Shown in pieces: positions 8,578-17,538 of a stretch of 64,000 nucleotides of DNA. Position 1 is the stretch's first letter; every line of letters starts with the position of its first letter. Under the pieces are notes generated by a model that saw only the letters and a list, made by a program, of their open reading frames with translations, was not told the DNA's origin and searched no databases. A program made the position numbers and the translations under genes. The DNA comes from Streptomyces narbonensis (lineage in GTDB: Bacteria > Actinomycetota > Actinomycetes > Streptomycetales > Streptomycetaceae): assembly GCF_014649015.1 (NCBI RefSeq), contig NZ_BMSF01000017.1, forward strand, positions 62,001 through 126,000, read 5' to 3'.

Positions 8578-11514
8578 ATGTATCCGAACCTCCTCGTCCC
8601 GCTGCTCATCGCCCTCGCGCTCGCCCTCGGCGCTCTGGTTCTGGTCGCCGTCCGGCAGCCGGTGTCGCGGCGGCTGGCCTTCCGGCAGGTCGCCCGCCGG
8701 CGCACCGAGGCAGCGCTGGTGATCGGCGGATCGATGCTCGGAACGGCCATCGTCATCGGAGCCCTCGTCGTCGGCGACACCCTGAACTTCTCCGTACGCC
8801 AGGAGGCATACCGGACCCTGGGGCCCGTGGACGAGCGCGTCATCGCGCCCCCCGGACCGACCGGGCGCGCCGTGACGGAACGGATGGCTTCCCTGGCGGG
8901 CGATCCCGACGTCGACGGAGTACTGAACGCCCAGGCCACCCAGGCATCTGCGGTCAGCGGCGCCGGCGACCACACGGTCGCCGAGCCACGCGTCCTCGCC
9001 TGGCAGATGGACTTCGACAAGGCCGCACGGTTCGGAGCACCGGGTGGGGACTCCGGTCTCGGCGGACCGAATCCGAGGCCCGGCCAGGTCGTGGTGAACG
9101 AGCCCCTGGCCCGCTCCCTGAGCGTGGGAGCCGGGGATACGGTCACTCTGTACCTGTTCGGAGTTCCGGGGACGTACCGGGTCGATCGCGTGGTGCCGGA
9201 GGAGGGCCTGGCCGGTGTGGGCCTCGGCGGCAGGCTGAACCGCGACGTGTTCGTGGCACCGGGGACCCTGGACGCCGCGGCCCGGGCCACCGGTGTGGAG
9301 CCGCGTTCGGTCACCTTCGTGTCCAACCGCGGCGGCGTCGAGAGCGGCGAGGCCCTGACCGACCGGGTGACGGCCGACATCCGACAGGCTCTGGGCCCGC
9401 TCGCCGGGCAAGCGGAGATCGAGACGCCTAAGCACACGGTCCTGCGCGACGCCCGACAGGCCGGGGACTCCCTCGGCGCCCTGTTCCTCATGATCGGCAG
9501 TTTCAGCATCATCGCCGGCGCACTGCTCCTGGTGAACATCTTCGTGATGCTCGGCGAGGAACGGAAGTCCCAGATGGGCATGGTGCGAGCCGTGGGAATG
9601 AAGCGCTCGCGGCTTGTCGGGTCCTTCACACTCGAAGGGGCGAGCTACGCGTTGCTGTCCGCACTGCCGGGCGTGGCCATCGGGCTCGCCGTCGGCTGGG
9701 GCGTCGCCGTGGTGGCCGCGCAGATCTTCCAGGGCTGGTCGGTCGGCGGAAGCAGCATCCGCATCGCGTTCGCCGTCACCCCCACGAGCGTCCTCAACGG
9801 ACTGGCCATGGGCCTGCTCATCGCCTTCGCCGCCATCCTCGCGACGAGCGTGCGCATCAGCAGGTTCAACATCATCGCCGCAATACGAGACCTCCCCGCC
9901 ACACCAGGGCAGGGGCCACGCCGCCGGCTGCTCGCGGTCTCCACCACCCTCGCCGTCCTGTGCGCGCTCGTGGCCGTTCCAGCCGTGGCGCGCAGCCAGC
10001 CCGACGCCACGTACCTCATGCCGGCGCTCGCGCTCGCCTTCGCCACTCCGGCGCTCCTGCGGGTCCTCCCCCGTCACACGGTCACCACCCTGGTCGCGGG
10101 AGCCGTTCTCGCCTGGACGCTCCTGGCACCTGTCATCCGCCCGCGGATCTTCGACACCCCCTCGATGTCCGTGTACGTCATCCAGGGCGCCCTGGCCGCC
10201 TTCTCAGCCGTGGTGCTCGTCAGCGACAACCAGAAGACGCTGCTGCGACCCGTGCGGCGGCTCCTCGAACGCCCGACGGAGGGTGGCCTGGCGGCGCGGC
10301 TCGCCGTCGCGTACCCGTTGGCCAAGCGGTTCAGGACCGGCGCGACGCTGGTGATGTACACCCTCATCGTGTTCGTCCTCGTGCTCCTGACGGAGATCTC
10401 GGGCATCATCCGCGCCGGCGTCGACGGAGTCGTCGCCGATGCCACCGCCGGGTACTCCCTGCGCCTGGACTACAACCCACAGGTAGCCGGCGACCGGCTC
10501 CTCTCCGATCTCCGCCGCGGCCCGTCCGCCCCCGGGATCGCCGCCGTCACACCGCTGCTCAACGCCTCAGGCCGGGCAACCGATCCGGGACACCGCAGCC
10601 CGCAAGCACTGGACGCCGCCGTCGTCGGTGTCCCCGACAAGGCGATCACCGGCATCACGTTCCGGGAGCGCCTGCCCGGCCTGACCAACGACGCCGCCGT
10701 GTGGCAGGCCCTCGCCTCCGACCCCCGCTACGTCGTGCTCGACGGCTTCTTCGGCAGCACCGGCGGCCCGGCCGGCGACTACTACGACCCCGGCGACACC
10801 CTCACCCTGACGGACCCCCGCACGGGTCGCAGCGAACAGAAGGTCATCGCCGGCGTACTCAGCAACGGAATGGTCTTCTACCCGGGCACCGGAGCCAGTT
10901 CGACCACCTACCCCGTGGTGCTCGGCGAGCAGGCGACGCGCGAGCTCTTCGGCACCCAGGCGCAGAACGCCTCCGCCCTGGTGAGGACCGGCCCCGGAAC
11001 CTCCCCCGACGCCCTGGCGGCCCAGCTGCAGGGCGAGCAGCTCTCGTCCAGCCTGGTCGCCACGCCCATCGAGTCGGACATCCGTCAACAGTTCGACTCC
11101 AGCACCGCCTTCTTCCGCCTCATGCAAGGCTTCCTCGCCCTCGGGCTAGGCGTCGGCATCACCGGCCTCGGCGTCGTCATGGTCCGAGCCGTACGCGAAC
11201 GCCGCCGCACCATAGGCATCCTGCGGGCCCTCGGCTTCCGGGCACGGACGGTCCAACGGTCCTTCCTGTGGGAGAGCTCCTTCGTCGCCGTGGAGGGAAT
11301 CGTCCTCGGATCGCTGCTGGGCGTCCTCACCACCTGGCTGATGTACAGCAACAGCGCCGCCTTCGAGGGCCTCGAAGGCGGATTCCCGGTCGAGTGGACC
11401 AGCATCTGCGGCCTGGCCGCAGCCACCTTCGCCGCGTCACTCCTGGCCACGATCGGTCCGGCACGCCGCGCGGCCGCCATCCGCCCCGCACTCGCGGTCC
11501 GCGTCACCGAATGA
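8578..11514 (+). CDS. FtsX/MacB-type ABC permease, double-FtsX form
   Basis: 978 residues from ATG at 8578. It has an N-terminal membrane anchor, a large extracytoplasmic domain, a first FtsX domain around residues 295-430 (LFLMIGSFSIIAGALLLVNI), a middle helix bundle, a second extracytoplasmic part and a C-terminal FtsX domain (GVGITGLGVVMVRAVRERRR). This two-domain layout is common in actinobacterial ABC permeases that work with a single MacB-like ATPase. Substrate unknown. Confidence 0.92.
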   Translation: MYPNLLVPLLIALALALGALVLVAVRQPVSRRLAFRQVARRRTEAALVIGGSMLGTAIVIGALVVGDTLNFSVRQEAYRTLGPVDERVIAPPGPTGRAVTERMASLAGDPDVDGVLNAQATQASAVSGAGDHTVAEPRVLAWQMDFDKAARFGAPGGDSGLGGPNPRPGQVVVNEPLARSLSVGAGDTVTLYLFGVPGTYRVDRVVPEEGLAGVGLGGRLNRDVFVAPGTLDAAARATGVEPRSVTFVSNRGGVESGEALTDRVTADIRQALGPLAGQAEIETPKHTVLRDARQAGDSLGALFLMIGSFSIIAGALLLVNIFVMLGEERKSQMGMVRAVGMKRSRLVGSFTLEGASYALLSALPGVAIGLAVGWGVAVVAAQIFQGWSVGGSSIRIAFAVTPTSVLNGLAMGLLIAFAAILATSVRISRFNIIAAIRDLPATPGQGPRRRLLAVSTTLAVLCALVAVPAVARSQPDATYLMPALALAFATPALLRVLPRHTVTTLVAGAVLAWTLLAPVIRPRIFDTPSMSVYVIQGALAAFSAVVLVSDNQKTLLRPVRRLLERPTEGGLAARLAVAYPLAKRFRTGATLVMYTLIVFVLVLLTEISGIIRAGVDGVVADATAGYSLRLDYNPQVAGDRLLSDLRRGPSAPGIAAVTPLLNASGRATDPGHRSPQALDAAVVGVPDKAITGITFRERLPGLTNDAAVWQALASDPRYVVLDGFFGSTGGPAGDYYDPGDTLTLTDPRTGRSEQKVIAGVLSNGMVFYPGTGASSTTYPVVLGEQATRELFGTQAQNASALVRTGPGTSPDALAAQLQGEQLSSSLVATPIESDIRQQFDSSTAFFRLMQGFLALGLGVGITGLGVVMVRAVRERRRTIGILRALGFRARTVQRSFLWESSFVAVEGIVLGSLLGVLTTWLMYSNSAAFEGLEGGFPVEWTSICGLAAATFAASLLATIGPARRAAAIRPALAVRVTE

Positions 11515-11540
11515 AGGGCACCCCTCGCCGACCAGGATTC

Positions 11541-12303
11541 CTACTCGGGAGAACCGTCTTCGCAGGCACGGTGCCAGTATTGGTATGCGGCCACCGCCGT
11601 GGGCAGGGTGGGGAAGATCAGATCGGCACCGACCGACTCGGTCAGCCCGTAGGCGTCGAGGTCGTCGAGCAGGTCCTGCTTCACCCGCGCCAGCGCGAAC
11701 ACGATGCCGCGCCCGGACAGTTCGCGACGCAGCCCGTCGACGGAGTCCAGCGCGGTGATGTCCACCTCCACATTGGCCTCGGTGTTGAGCACGAACCAGT
11801 GGACGGGCCCGGACTGCTCCGCGACGGCGGCAAGTGCCCGGCGGCGGAAGTTCCAGCAGCGGGCTGACGAACAGCAGGACGGCGAGAACGGCCACGGCGG
11901 CGGTCAGCGAGTACACCTGGCTCCGTGCGCCGGTGGAGTCCGCCAGCGCGGTGCGGCTGGCGCTGTTGCTCACCGGGAACCCGCTCAGGAGGCCCGCGCC
12001 GAGGTTGGCGGCGCCCAGGGCCAGCAACTCCTGATTGGCGTCCAGGCGCCCGCCCTGGTCGTCGGTGGCGAAGGCACGCGCGGTGAGGATGACATCCGTG
12101 TAGCCCACGAGGAGGAGACCGAGCGCCGGAACCATCAGCCGAGACAGCTCGTCGACGTCCGGCAGGGCCGGGTGGGGCAACCCCGACGGCACGTCTCCGA
12201 TCACGGCGATGCCGTGCTCGTCCAGGCCGAACGCCGCCACTGCAGCGGTTCCGAGCGCGACCACGACCAGCGGCCCGGGCACCGTGCCCGCAGCACTGTG
12301 GAC
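11541..12303 (-). pseudogene. Decayed SulP transporter with STAS domain
   Basis: Reading leftward, SulP membrane sequence (PGPLVVVALGTAAVAAFG ... DANQELLALGAANLGAG ... SNSASRTALADSTGARSQ) runs to about 11840. It then jumps directly into the STAS domain (ALAAVAEQSGPVHWFVLNTE, ending near 11541). The last membrane helices and linker, about 130 codons by comparison with intact SulP proteins, are missing. The first third of the gene is also absent, replaced at 12290 by a 55-base repeat that recurs at 53.6 kb. The gene cannot be functional. Confidence 0.8.
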
Positions 12304-12345
12304 TCCTCTAAGACGGCTCCCTGCCTGCTTTCTGCAGGTCAAGGG
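12290..12345. repeat. 55-bp direct repeat, copy A
   Basis: From GCAGCACT to GTCAAGGG, this segment matches 53610-53665 in the same orientation with about three mismatches. It contains a small dyad (CCTGC...GCAGG on the other strand) and forms the breakpoint of the SulP pseudogene. It could be a recombination or insertion scar; no mobile-element gene is next to this copy. Confidence 0.85.
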
Positions 12346-12766
12346 CGTCCTCGACTGTACACCGGGACGCACCGAACGATGTTTGTGAGGAACATCGCTC
12401 CCGTCGGGCTGGACAGCTTCCCACCTGGGGTTTCCCTTAGCAGCGGCGCCTGTTGGGGTGAGCGTCCCGGACCGCGCGGGGACTCATGCTGACCGAATGC
12501 CGACTTACCTGATGACCCATCAGGCATGCGCAGGCCGCGCACACGGACGTCGTGCGCCCATGCACCACCGACCTGTCGGGGACTTTCCTCGACCCGGTTT
12601 ACGGAACACGGCCCCTTTGACCATCAGCCAGTCGACGCTCGACCGCTCGAGAAGTCGGCTCGCTGCCTGCCGCGCCCGCCCGAGAGCCTCGGCAGCGTGG
12701 AACTCGCGAGCGAGGCGGGGCAAGGCACCGACACTGCGCCGAGATCGTCGGCCTCGACGATCGGAG
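12346..12766. other. 421-bp stretch with no supportable gene
   Basis: Open frames here have no family signature, ribosome site or convincing product. The only clear structure is a 7-base inverted repeat CGATGTT-N7-AACATCG at 12377-12397. The stretch sits between the SulP remnant and the start of the arsenic island and is likely a junction. Confidence 0.5.
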
Positions 12767-13984
12767 TCATTCCCTTCCTCGTACGGATGTCGCCGTGGCC
12801 ACGATTGCGGACGCCGCCGCGAGGCCGGCAAGCACTCCGAACAACAACGGGTAGCCGCCCAGAATTGAGGCGAGCATGGCTGCAGCGAAGGGCGCGAGAG
12901 CGGAGGATGTCATGGCGGGGGCGCTGAGGAGGGCGGAGAGCCGACCGTAGTGCTGTGTGCCCCAGCGGTCGGTGATGGCGGTGGCCTGGAGGAGGGTGAG
13001 GTTGCCGCGGACCATGCCGGCCGCGATCGACACCGCGATCACCAGGCTGTACGGGCCAGGGGTGACGGCGAGGGCCGCCGTGGTCAGGGCGCCGAGTGCG
13101 ATGAGGGTCGTGGTACGGGCTGTCGTGCCGGTGCGGCGGGCCAGCGGCGCGTAGAGGGTACGGCCGAGGGTCTGACCCGCGCCGCCCAGGCCCAGCACCC
13201 AGGCCGCTTGGGCTGTGGTGTATCCGCCTTCGAGCAGGAGCGGGACGAGAGTGACGACGACGGCGTACATCGCGAAGGCCGAGAGCGTGAACGCGATCGT
13301 GAGCAGGAGGAACGGTCGGCTTCGGGCTACGGCGCTCGGGCTCTCGGCGGTATCGACGGGTGAGGGTGCTGCCGGGGGCCAGGGAGCTTTGAGGGCGATC
13401 GCGTGGGCCGGGATGGTGACGGTGGCGAGGATCGCCGCCAGCACGAGGTAGGTCTCGCGCCACGACAGGTGGTCGGCCAGCGCAGCGGTGAGCGGGGCGA
13501 AGACGGTGGAGGCGAGGCCGCCGGCGAGGGTGACGATCGTGAGGGCTCGGACGTGATCCGGGGCCCACCAGCGGGTGAGTGCGGCAAACGCGGGCTGGTA
13601 GAAGGTGGCCGCCATGGCGAACCCGCCCAGCAGCCACCCGGCGAAGAACACCGGCAGGTTCGGCGCCAGGGCCACGATCACCAGACTCAGGACCCCAGCC
13701 ATGGAGCCTGCCGTCATGACTGTGCGTGGGCCGCGGCGATCGATGATCCGGCCGACCCGGATTCCCGTGAGGCCGGAGACGACCAGGGCAAGTGAGAACG
13801 CGGCCATGGTGGCGCCGGTGGACCAGCCGCTGTCGGCGGTGATCTGCGGGTTCAGGACCGGGAAGGCGTAATAGAGGATGCCCCAGCTGGTGATCTGGGT
13901 GGCGCAGAGCGCGGGCAGGACGGCGCGGGGCCGCGACCGGTCCCCTGCTCCGGTCGCGGCCCCGCGGGTATGAAGGTCGGCCAT
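12767..13984 (-). CDS. MFS exporter in arsenic island
   Basis: 405 residues, ATG at 13984, twelve predicted helices. Motif A is RVGRIIDRRGPRTV, and the N-terminal helix ILYYAFPVLNPQITADSGWS resembles the oxalate/formate-antiporter-like (OFA/MCT) MFS branch. The last gene of a leftward run FAD-oxidoreductase, ArsI/CadI, MFS, it is expected to export an arsenic or heavy-metal compound. MFS permeases with this context (ArsJ, ArsK, ArsQ) carry different arsenicals; no GAPDH gene is beside it, so ArsJ is unlikely. Substrate is inference. Confidence 0.85.
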   Translation of the reverse strand: MADLHTRGAATGAGDRSRPRAVLPALCATQITSWGILYYAFPVLNPQITADSGWSTGATMAAFSLALVVSGLTGIRVGRIIDRRGPRTVMTAGSMAGVLSLVIVALAPNLPVFFAGWLLGGFAMAATFYQPAFAALTRWWAPDHVRALTIVTLAGGLASTVFAPLTAALADHLSWRETYLVLAAILATVTIPAHAIALKAPWPPAAPSPVDTAESPSAVARSRPFLLLTIAFTLSAFAMYAVVVTLVPLLLEGGYTTAQAAWVLGLGGAGQTLGRTLYAPLARRTGTTARTTTLIALGALTTAALAVTPGPYSLVIAVSIAAGMVRGNLTLLQATAITDRWGTQHYGRLSALLSAPAMTSSALAPFAAAMLASILGGYPLLFGVLAGLAAASAIVATATSVRGRE

Positions 13985-13991
13985 CGAGGGA

Positions 13992-14456
13992 TCAGCAGCA
14001 TCCGCCGGCGGCGACCGGTTCACTCGCATCGCTGTCGGTAGTGGCGGTGCCGGCGCAGCAGGTGCTGCCCTGCTGCTTGGGCAGGGTGTCGGCGTCGGCC
14101 TTGACGACGTACACCTCCCACGGTTCACGGCCGGGGCCGTGGACCCACACCTTGTCCTGGACGGCGTAGCAACAGGTGGTGTCGTTCTCCTCCGTCGTTG
14201 CCAGACCCTCCTCGCCCAGCCGGGCGGTGGCCGCGTGAACCGCCTCGGTGGTGCCGACTTCCACGCCGAGGTGGTCCAGACGGGTGTCCTCGTTCTCTTC
14301 ACCTTCGATGAGGACGAGCTTGAGCGGCGGTTCCGCGATGGCGAAGTTGGCGTAGCCCTCACGGAGCTTGGCCGGTTCGGTACCGAAGAGCTTCGTGTAG
14401 AAGGCGACGGATGCCGCCAGGTCGGGAACGCGCAGGGCGAGCTGTACGCGGGACAT
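13992..14456 (-). CDS. arsI: ArsI/CadI-family VOC dioxygenase (C-As lyase-like)
   Basis: 154 residues, ATG at 14456 with GGAGG upstream. Single vicinal-oxygen-chelate domain: MSRVQLALRVPDLAASVAFY start, FGTEPAKLREGYANF, LDHLGVEV (metal His) and NDTTCCYAVQDKVWVHGPG with the vicinal Cys pair that binds trivalent organoarsenicals in ArsI, then EPWEVYVV (metal Glu). ArsI cleaves the carbon-arsenic bond of MAs(III) and aromatic arsenicals; the related CadI is cadmium-induced. The C-terminus has two more Cys pairs (GSTCCAG and a final GGCC). It is 8 bases before the MFS gene. Confidence 0.88.
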   Translation of the reverse strand: MSRVQLALRVPDLAASVAFYTKLFGTEPAKLREGYANFAIAEPPLKLVLIEGEENEDTRLDHLGVEVGTTEAVHAATARLGEEGLATTEENDTTCCYAVQDKVWVHGPGREPWEVYVVKADADTLPKQQGSTCCAGTATTDSDASEPVAAGGCC

Positions 14457-14502
14457 CGTGATCCTCCAGTTGTGGGCGGGTGGATGAGTTGGACGGGCAG
14501 GG

Positions 14503-15870
14503 TCAGCAGCCGCCGGAGGCGGCCGGGGATCCGATGCCGATCTGGAGCGCCGCCGGGGTCGCGCAGCAGCCACCGCCGTCGGTCGAGGTGTCGGTGGGCT
14601 GGTCGAAGAGGCCGGCGCCGCCGCAGACGCCGGTCTCGGGGAGTACGAGTTCGACGCGCTCGGCGGACTCGCGGTCGCCGGAGATGGCGGCGACGACCGA
14701 GCGGACCTGCTCGTAGCCGGTGAGCGCCAGGAAGGACGGAGCACGGCCGTAGGACTTCATCCCCACCAGGTACACGCCCTCCTCCGGGTGTGCCAGCTCC
14801 TTCACGCCGTGCGGGTAGACGGTGCCGCAGGAGTGCTGGTTCGGGTCGATGAGCGGGGCGAGCTCGACGGGGGCCTGGAGCCGCTCGTCGAGTCCCAGAC
14901 GCAGTTCGCCGAGGAACGTCAGGTCGGGGCGGAAGCCTGTCAGGACGATGACCTCGTCCACGGGGTCGAGCCGACGGCCGTCCTCGGCCACCAGGACCAG
15001 GTGCTCGCCGTCGCGCTCGATCGCGTCCGTGCGGAAGCCCGTGACGGCGTCCGCGTACCCCTCGTCGACCGCGGCCTTCGCCGCGAGGCCGAGGGCGCCA
15101 CGGGCCGGGAGCTGGTCGGCGCTCCCTCCGCCGAAAGTGCTGCCCGAGATACTGCGCCGCAGGATCCAGGTCGCACGGGTGTCCCCGCCGTCCCGGGACT
15201 TCGCGAGGGCGGCGAGCGAGGCGAGCGCCGTGAAGGCCGAGGCTCCGGAGCCGATGACGGCGGTGCGCCTGCCCGCGTAACGGGCGCGCACAGCAGGGTC
15301 CTTGAGGTCGGGCACCCGGTAGGAGATCCGCTCCGCCGCTGCACGTTCGCCGAGGGCCGGGAGTCCGTCGCCGCCTGCCGGGCTCGGAGTGGACCATGTA
15401 CCGGAGGCGTCGATCACGGCCCGGGCGAGGACGCGCTCTTCGCGACCGTCATCGTGTTGGATGTGCACGGTGAAGGGCTGCTCGTCACGGTCGACGTCGA
15501 CCACACGGTCGCGGCCCGCGCGGGATACGCCGGTGACCCGCACGTTGAGCCGGACCCTGTGGCCGAGGACGTCCGCGAGCGGCTGGAGATAGGCGGCGGC
15601 CCAGTCTCCGCCGGTCGGGTAGGTGTCCGCGTCGGGCTTCACCCAGCCGGTCGGGGCCAGGAGCTTCTCGGCGACCGGGTCGATGACCTCGCCCCATGCG
15701 GAGAAGAGCCGCACGTGGGACCACGCCCGAACCGCCGCTCCCGCTTGGGCGCCGGCCTCGAACACCAAGGCTTCCAGCCCCCGGTCGACGAGGTGCGCGG
15801 CAGCGGCCAAGCCGGCCGGTCCGGCTCCGATGACCACGACGGGCAGCTGGTCGGTGGCGGTGACGTTCAC
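14503..15870 (-). CDS. FAD-dependent oxidoreductase with cysteine-rich tail
   Basis: 455 residues from GTG at 15870 (AGGGGAAAG upstream). N-terminal FAD site VVVIGAGPAGLAAAAHL, second Rossmann site TAVIGSGASAFTALASL, and LTGFRPDLTFLGEL near the C-terminus, as in flavin monooxygenase/thioredoxin-reductase-like proteins of arsenic operons. The last 50 residues carry TGVCGGAG, GGGCCATP and a terminal GGC, suggesting thiol or As(III) contact. It heads the leftward FAD-arsI-MFS operon, divergent from an arsR, with an ArsR-like operator at 15942. The reaction is unknown; oxidation of a trivalent arsenical is plausible. Confidence 0.85.
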   Translation of the reverse strand: MNVTATDQLPVVVIGAGPAGLAAAAHLVDRGLEALVFEAGAQAGAAVRAWSHVRLFSAWGEVIDPVAEKLLAPTGWVKPDADTYPTGGDWAAAYLQPLADVLGHRVRLNVRVTGVSRAGRDRVVDVDRDEQPFTVHIQHDDGREERVLARAVIDASGTWSTPSPAGGDGLPALGERAAAERISYRVPDLKDPAVRARYAGRRTAVIGSGASAFTALASLAALAKSRDGGDTRATWILRRSISGSTFGGGSADQLPARGALGLAAKAAVDEGYADAVTGFRTDAIERDGEHLVLVAEDGRRLDPVDEVIVLTGFRPDLTFLGELRLGLDERLQAPVELAPLIDPNQHSCGTVYPHGVKELAHPEEGVYLVGMKSYGRAPSFLALTGYEQVRSVVAAISGDRESAERVELVLPETGVCGGAGLFDQPTDTSTDGGGCCATPAALQIGIGSPAASGGC

Positions 15871-15941
15871 GGCTCTTTCCCCTTTGATTCGACATTCGTC
15901 GATCTCTTGCGCTTTCAGCATGGCGCTTGATTCGACAAGCG

Positions 15942-15962
15942 TCAACATAGACATTCATCGAA
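15942..15962. promoter_or_regulatory. ArsR operator / promoter of FAD-arsI-MFS operon
   Basis: TCAACATAGA followed by a C and then ATTCATCGAA. The same 21-base layout recurs at 16541 (about 17 of 21 identical). On the minus strand the sequence supplies TTGACG as a -35 element, with CATGCT 17 bases on as a weak -10, so a bound repressor would block the promoter. Confidence 0.6.
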
Positions 15963-16126
15963 TTCACTGCCCCGGCCATCCGCCGGCCGAGCAAGACCTC
16001 CCGACCACACAGGGGGCGCCGAGCGGCACAGCCGCGAGAGCTGCGGCCGAAACCTGCGTCGACCACGTCAGTACGGCTGGAACGAGACTGGGTGCGGCTC
16101 AGGGTGCAGAACTACGCTCGCCTGCC

Positions 16127-16549
16127 ACGACTCGGACATCGAGGCGCTCACACCTCCTCGGAATCGCGGCGGCCGTCACCGGGCTGGTAGCGATGCCGGC
16201 CGGCCCCGCCGCCGCGGACGGCTGCAGCGGGTGGCGGTGCGAGTGGACCTTCTACAACAACGAGATCGAAGTCGACAACGGCCCCAACCAGGCTGGCAAC
16301 CAGTCCTGGGTATGGGTGTACGACGGAAACGCCGACGGCTCCGCGATCGGGGCGTACATCCAGTGGAAGAGCAGCCTGACCTACTCCGACCAGATCGACG
16401 ACAACGGATCCGTCAACTCCGGCAAGGCCGTGACGCACACCGAGGACGTACTGCGGGTCAAGGCGAAGACGGTCCGTGGCGCCACACGCATAGCGACCCC
16501 GAGCCGTCCCGCCCCGCAGCCACTGCTGGTTCGATGTGTGTCAACATAG
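16127..16549 (+). pseudogene. Secreted hypothetical protein, apparently lacking a start
   Basis: The frame encodes a signal-peptide-like stretch (LLGIAAAVTGLVAMPAGPAA then ADG) and a mature part CSGWRCEWTFYNNEIEVDNG with aromatic-rich sequence typical of small secreted Streptomyces proteins. No ATG or GTG with a ribosome site lies just before the signal sequence; the nearest in-frame ATG (15917) is inside the divergent gene's promoter. The end runs into the second arsR operator. It is probably an unrelated fragment trapped between two copies of the operator. Family not recognised. Confidence 0.45.
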
Positions 16550-16561
16550 ATATATGTCGAA
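16541..16561. promoter_or_regulatory. ArsR operator upstream of/overlapping arsR (16.5 kb)
   Basis: TCAACATAGA followed by a T and then ATATGTCGAA, containing the dyad ACATA-GATA-TATGT. It overlaps the first possible arsR start codon (16554), so the transcript is either leaderless or translation begins at 16569. Confidence 0.6.
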
Positions 16562-16916
16562 CGTGAAGATGCTGCCGGTACTGGAGCCCTATATAGAGCC
16601 CTGCTGCCCGCCTCTGAACGAGCGGCCACTGACCGCCGAAGAGGCCGAGCGAACCGCTGTCATGTTCAAGGCGCTGGGCGACCCGGTCCGGCTGCGACTC
16701 TTCTCCTCCGTCGCCTCGCACGAAGGCGGCGAGGCCTGCGTCTGCGACATCTCCGATGTCGGCGTCTCCCAGCCCACGGTCTCCCACCACCTGAAGAAGC
16801 TGAAGGAAGCCGGGCTCCTCACCTCGGAACGGCGGGGCACCTGGGTGTACTACCGCGTCGAGCCCACCGTCCTCGCGGCCATGGGAGCCCTCCTCACCAA
16901 GGCCGCCTCGGCCTGA
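16554..16916 (+). CDS. arsR: ArsR repressor, CVCD type
   Basis: About 120 residues (115 if ATG 16569 is used). Winged helix with the classical As(III) site in the DNA-binding helix (EACVCDISDVGVSQPTVSHH) plus an N-terminal Cys pair (PYIEPCCPPL). MFKALGDPVRLRLFSSVASH is the family N-terminal helix. It is nearly identical in core to the arsR at 17521. It is divergent from the FAD-arsI-MFS operon, whose operator resembles its own, so it probably controls both. Confidence 0.88.
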   Translation: MSNVKMLPVLEPYIEPCCPPLNERPLTAEEAERTAVMFKALGDPVRLRLFSSVASHEGGEACVCDISDVGVSQPTVSHHLKKLKEAGLLTSERRGTWVYYRVEPTVLAAMGALLTKAASA

Positions 16917-16970
16917 GAGCCTCCGGAGCGCGGAGCGACGTGCGCCAGCCTCAGAATTCCCCCACGTCTT

Positions 16971-17002
16971 CGCCCCGCCCCCTGACTCAAAGGGGCGGGG
17001 CG
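16971..17002 (+). terminator. Hairpin after arsR
   Basis: CGCCCCGCCCC and GGGGCGGGGCG form an 11-bp stem with a 10-base loop, 54 bases after the arsR stop. There is no U-run, as is usual in Streptomyces. Confidence 0.55.
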
Positions 17003-17131
17003 CCGCGCCGGGGGCCCGGAAGGCTCGCATCGACTACCGCGGCCAAGCGCAGGCATACGGATGCTCACAGACAGTCGCGCCACGGCAGAAACGGCGCACT
17101 TTCCCAGGTTCAGGGACAGCGACGCCTGATG

Positions 17132-17521
17132 TCAGGAGATCCGGACGGCCGGAGCGATCTCTTCCTTGCCGGCGTTCTCGGTGTCGGCGAGGAACTCGCC
17201 GAGCGTCGCCAGGACGCCCGGTGCGGGGCGGTAGTACACCCAGGTGCCGCGCCGCTCGGAGGTGAGCAGACCCGCTTCCCGGAGCTTCTTCAGGTGGTGG
17301 CTGACCGTTGGCTGGGAGACGCCCACGTCGGCTATGTCGCAGACGCACGCCTCGCCGTTGGGGTGCGACGCCACTCTGGACAGGAGGCGGAGCCGGACGG
17401 GGTCGGACAGCGCCTTGAACATCGCCGCCATGATCTCGGCGTCCCCTTCGGACAGCGCGGCGGTCACGATGGGCGGGCAGCAGGCATTGGCGGTCGTACC
17501 GGCAATGTGCGGGGTCGGCAT
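17132..17521 (-). CDS. arsR: ArsR repressor, CVCD type
   Basis: 129 residues, ATG 17521. The As(III)-binding segment EACVCDIADVGVSQPTVSHH and an N-terminal ANACCPPIVT pair mirror the arsR at 16554; the C-terminus (ENAGKEEIAPAVRIS) differs. It is the second gene of a two-repressor operon, 17 bases after the C-terminal-Cys ArsR at 17868. Pairing repressors of different inducer sites suggests layered control of the permease operon that diverges from them. Confidence 0.88.
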   Translation of the reverse strand: MPTPHIAGTTANACCPPIVTAALSEGDAEIMAAMFKALSDPVRLRLLSRVASHPNGEACVCDIADVGVSQPTVSHHLKKLREAGLLTSERRGTWVYYRPAPGVLATLGEFLADTENAGKEEIAPAVRIS

Positions 17522-17538
17522 GGTCAAGGGACCGACCC

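Noticed and set aside
12767..13984. ArsJ (arseno-phosphoglycerate exporter)
   Set aside because: ArsJ is encoded beside a glyceraldehyde-3-phosphate dehydrogenase gene, and none is present here.
12767..15397. Single 876-codon protein covering MFS, ArsI and part of the FAD gene
   Set aside because: The front part is an out-of-frame reading of arsI and the FAD gene; only the MFS portion from 13984 is real.
16501..16560. tRNA-like TGGTTCGA sequence as an attachment site
   Set aside because: No cloverleaf or acceptor stem could be built around it.
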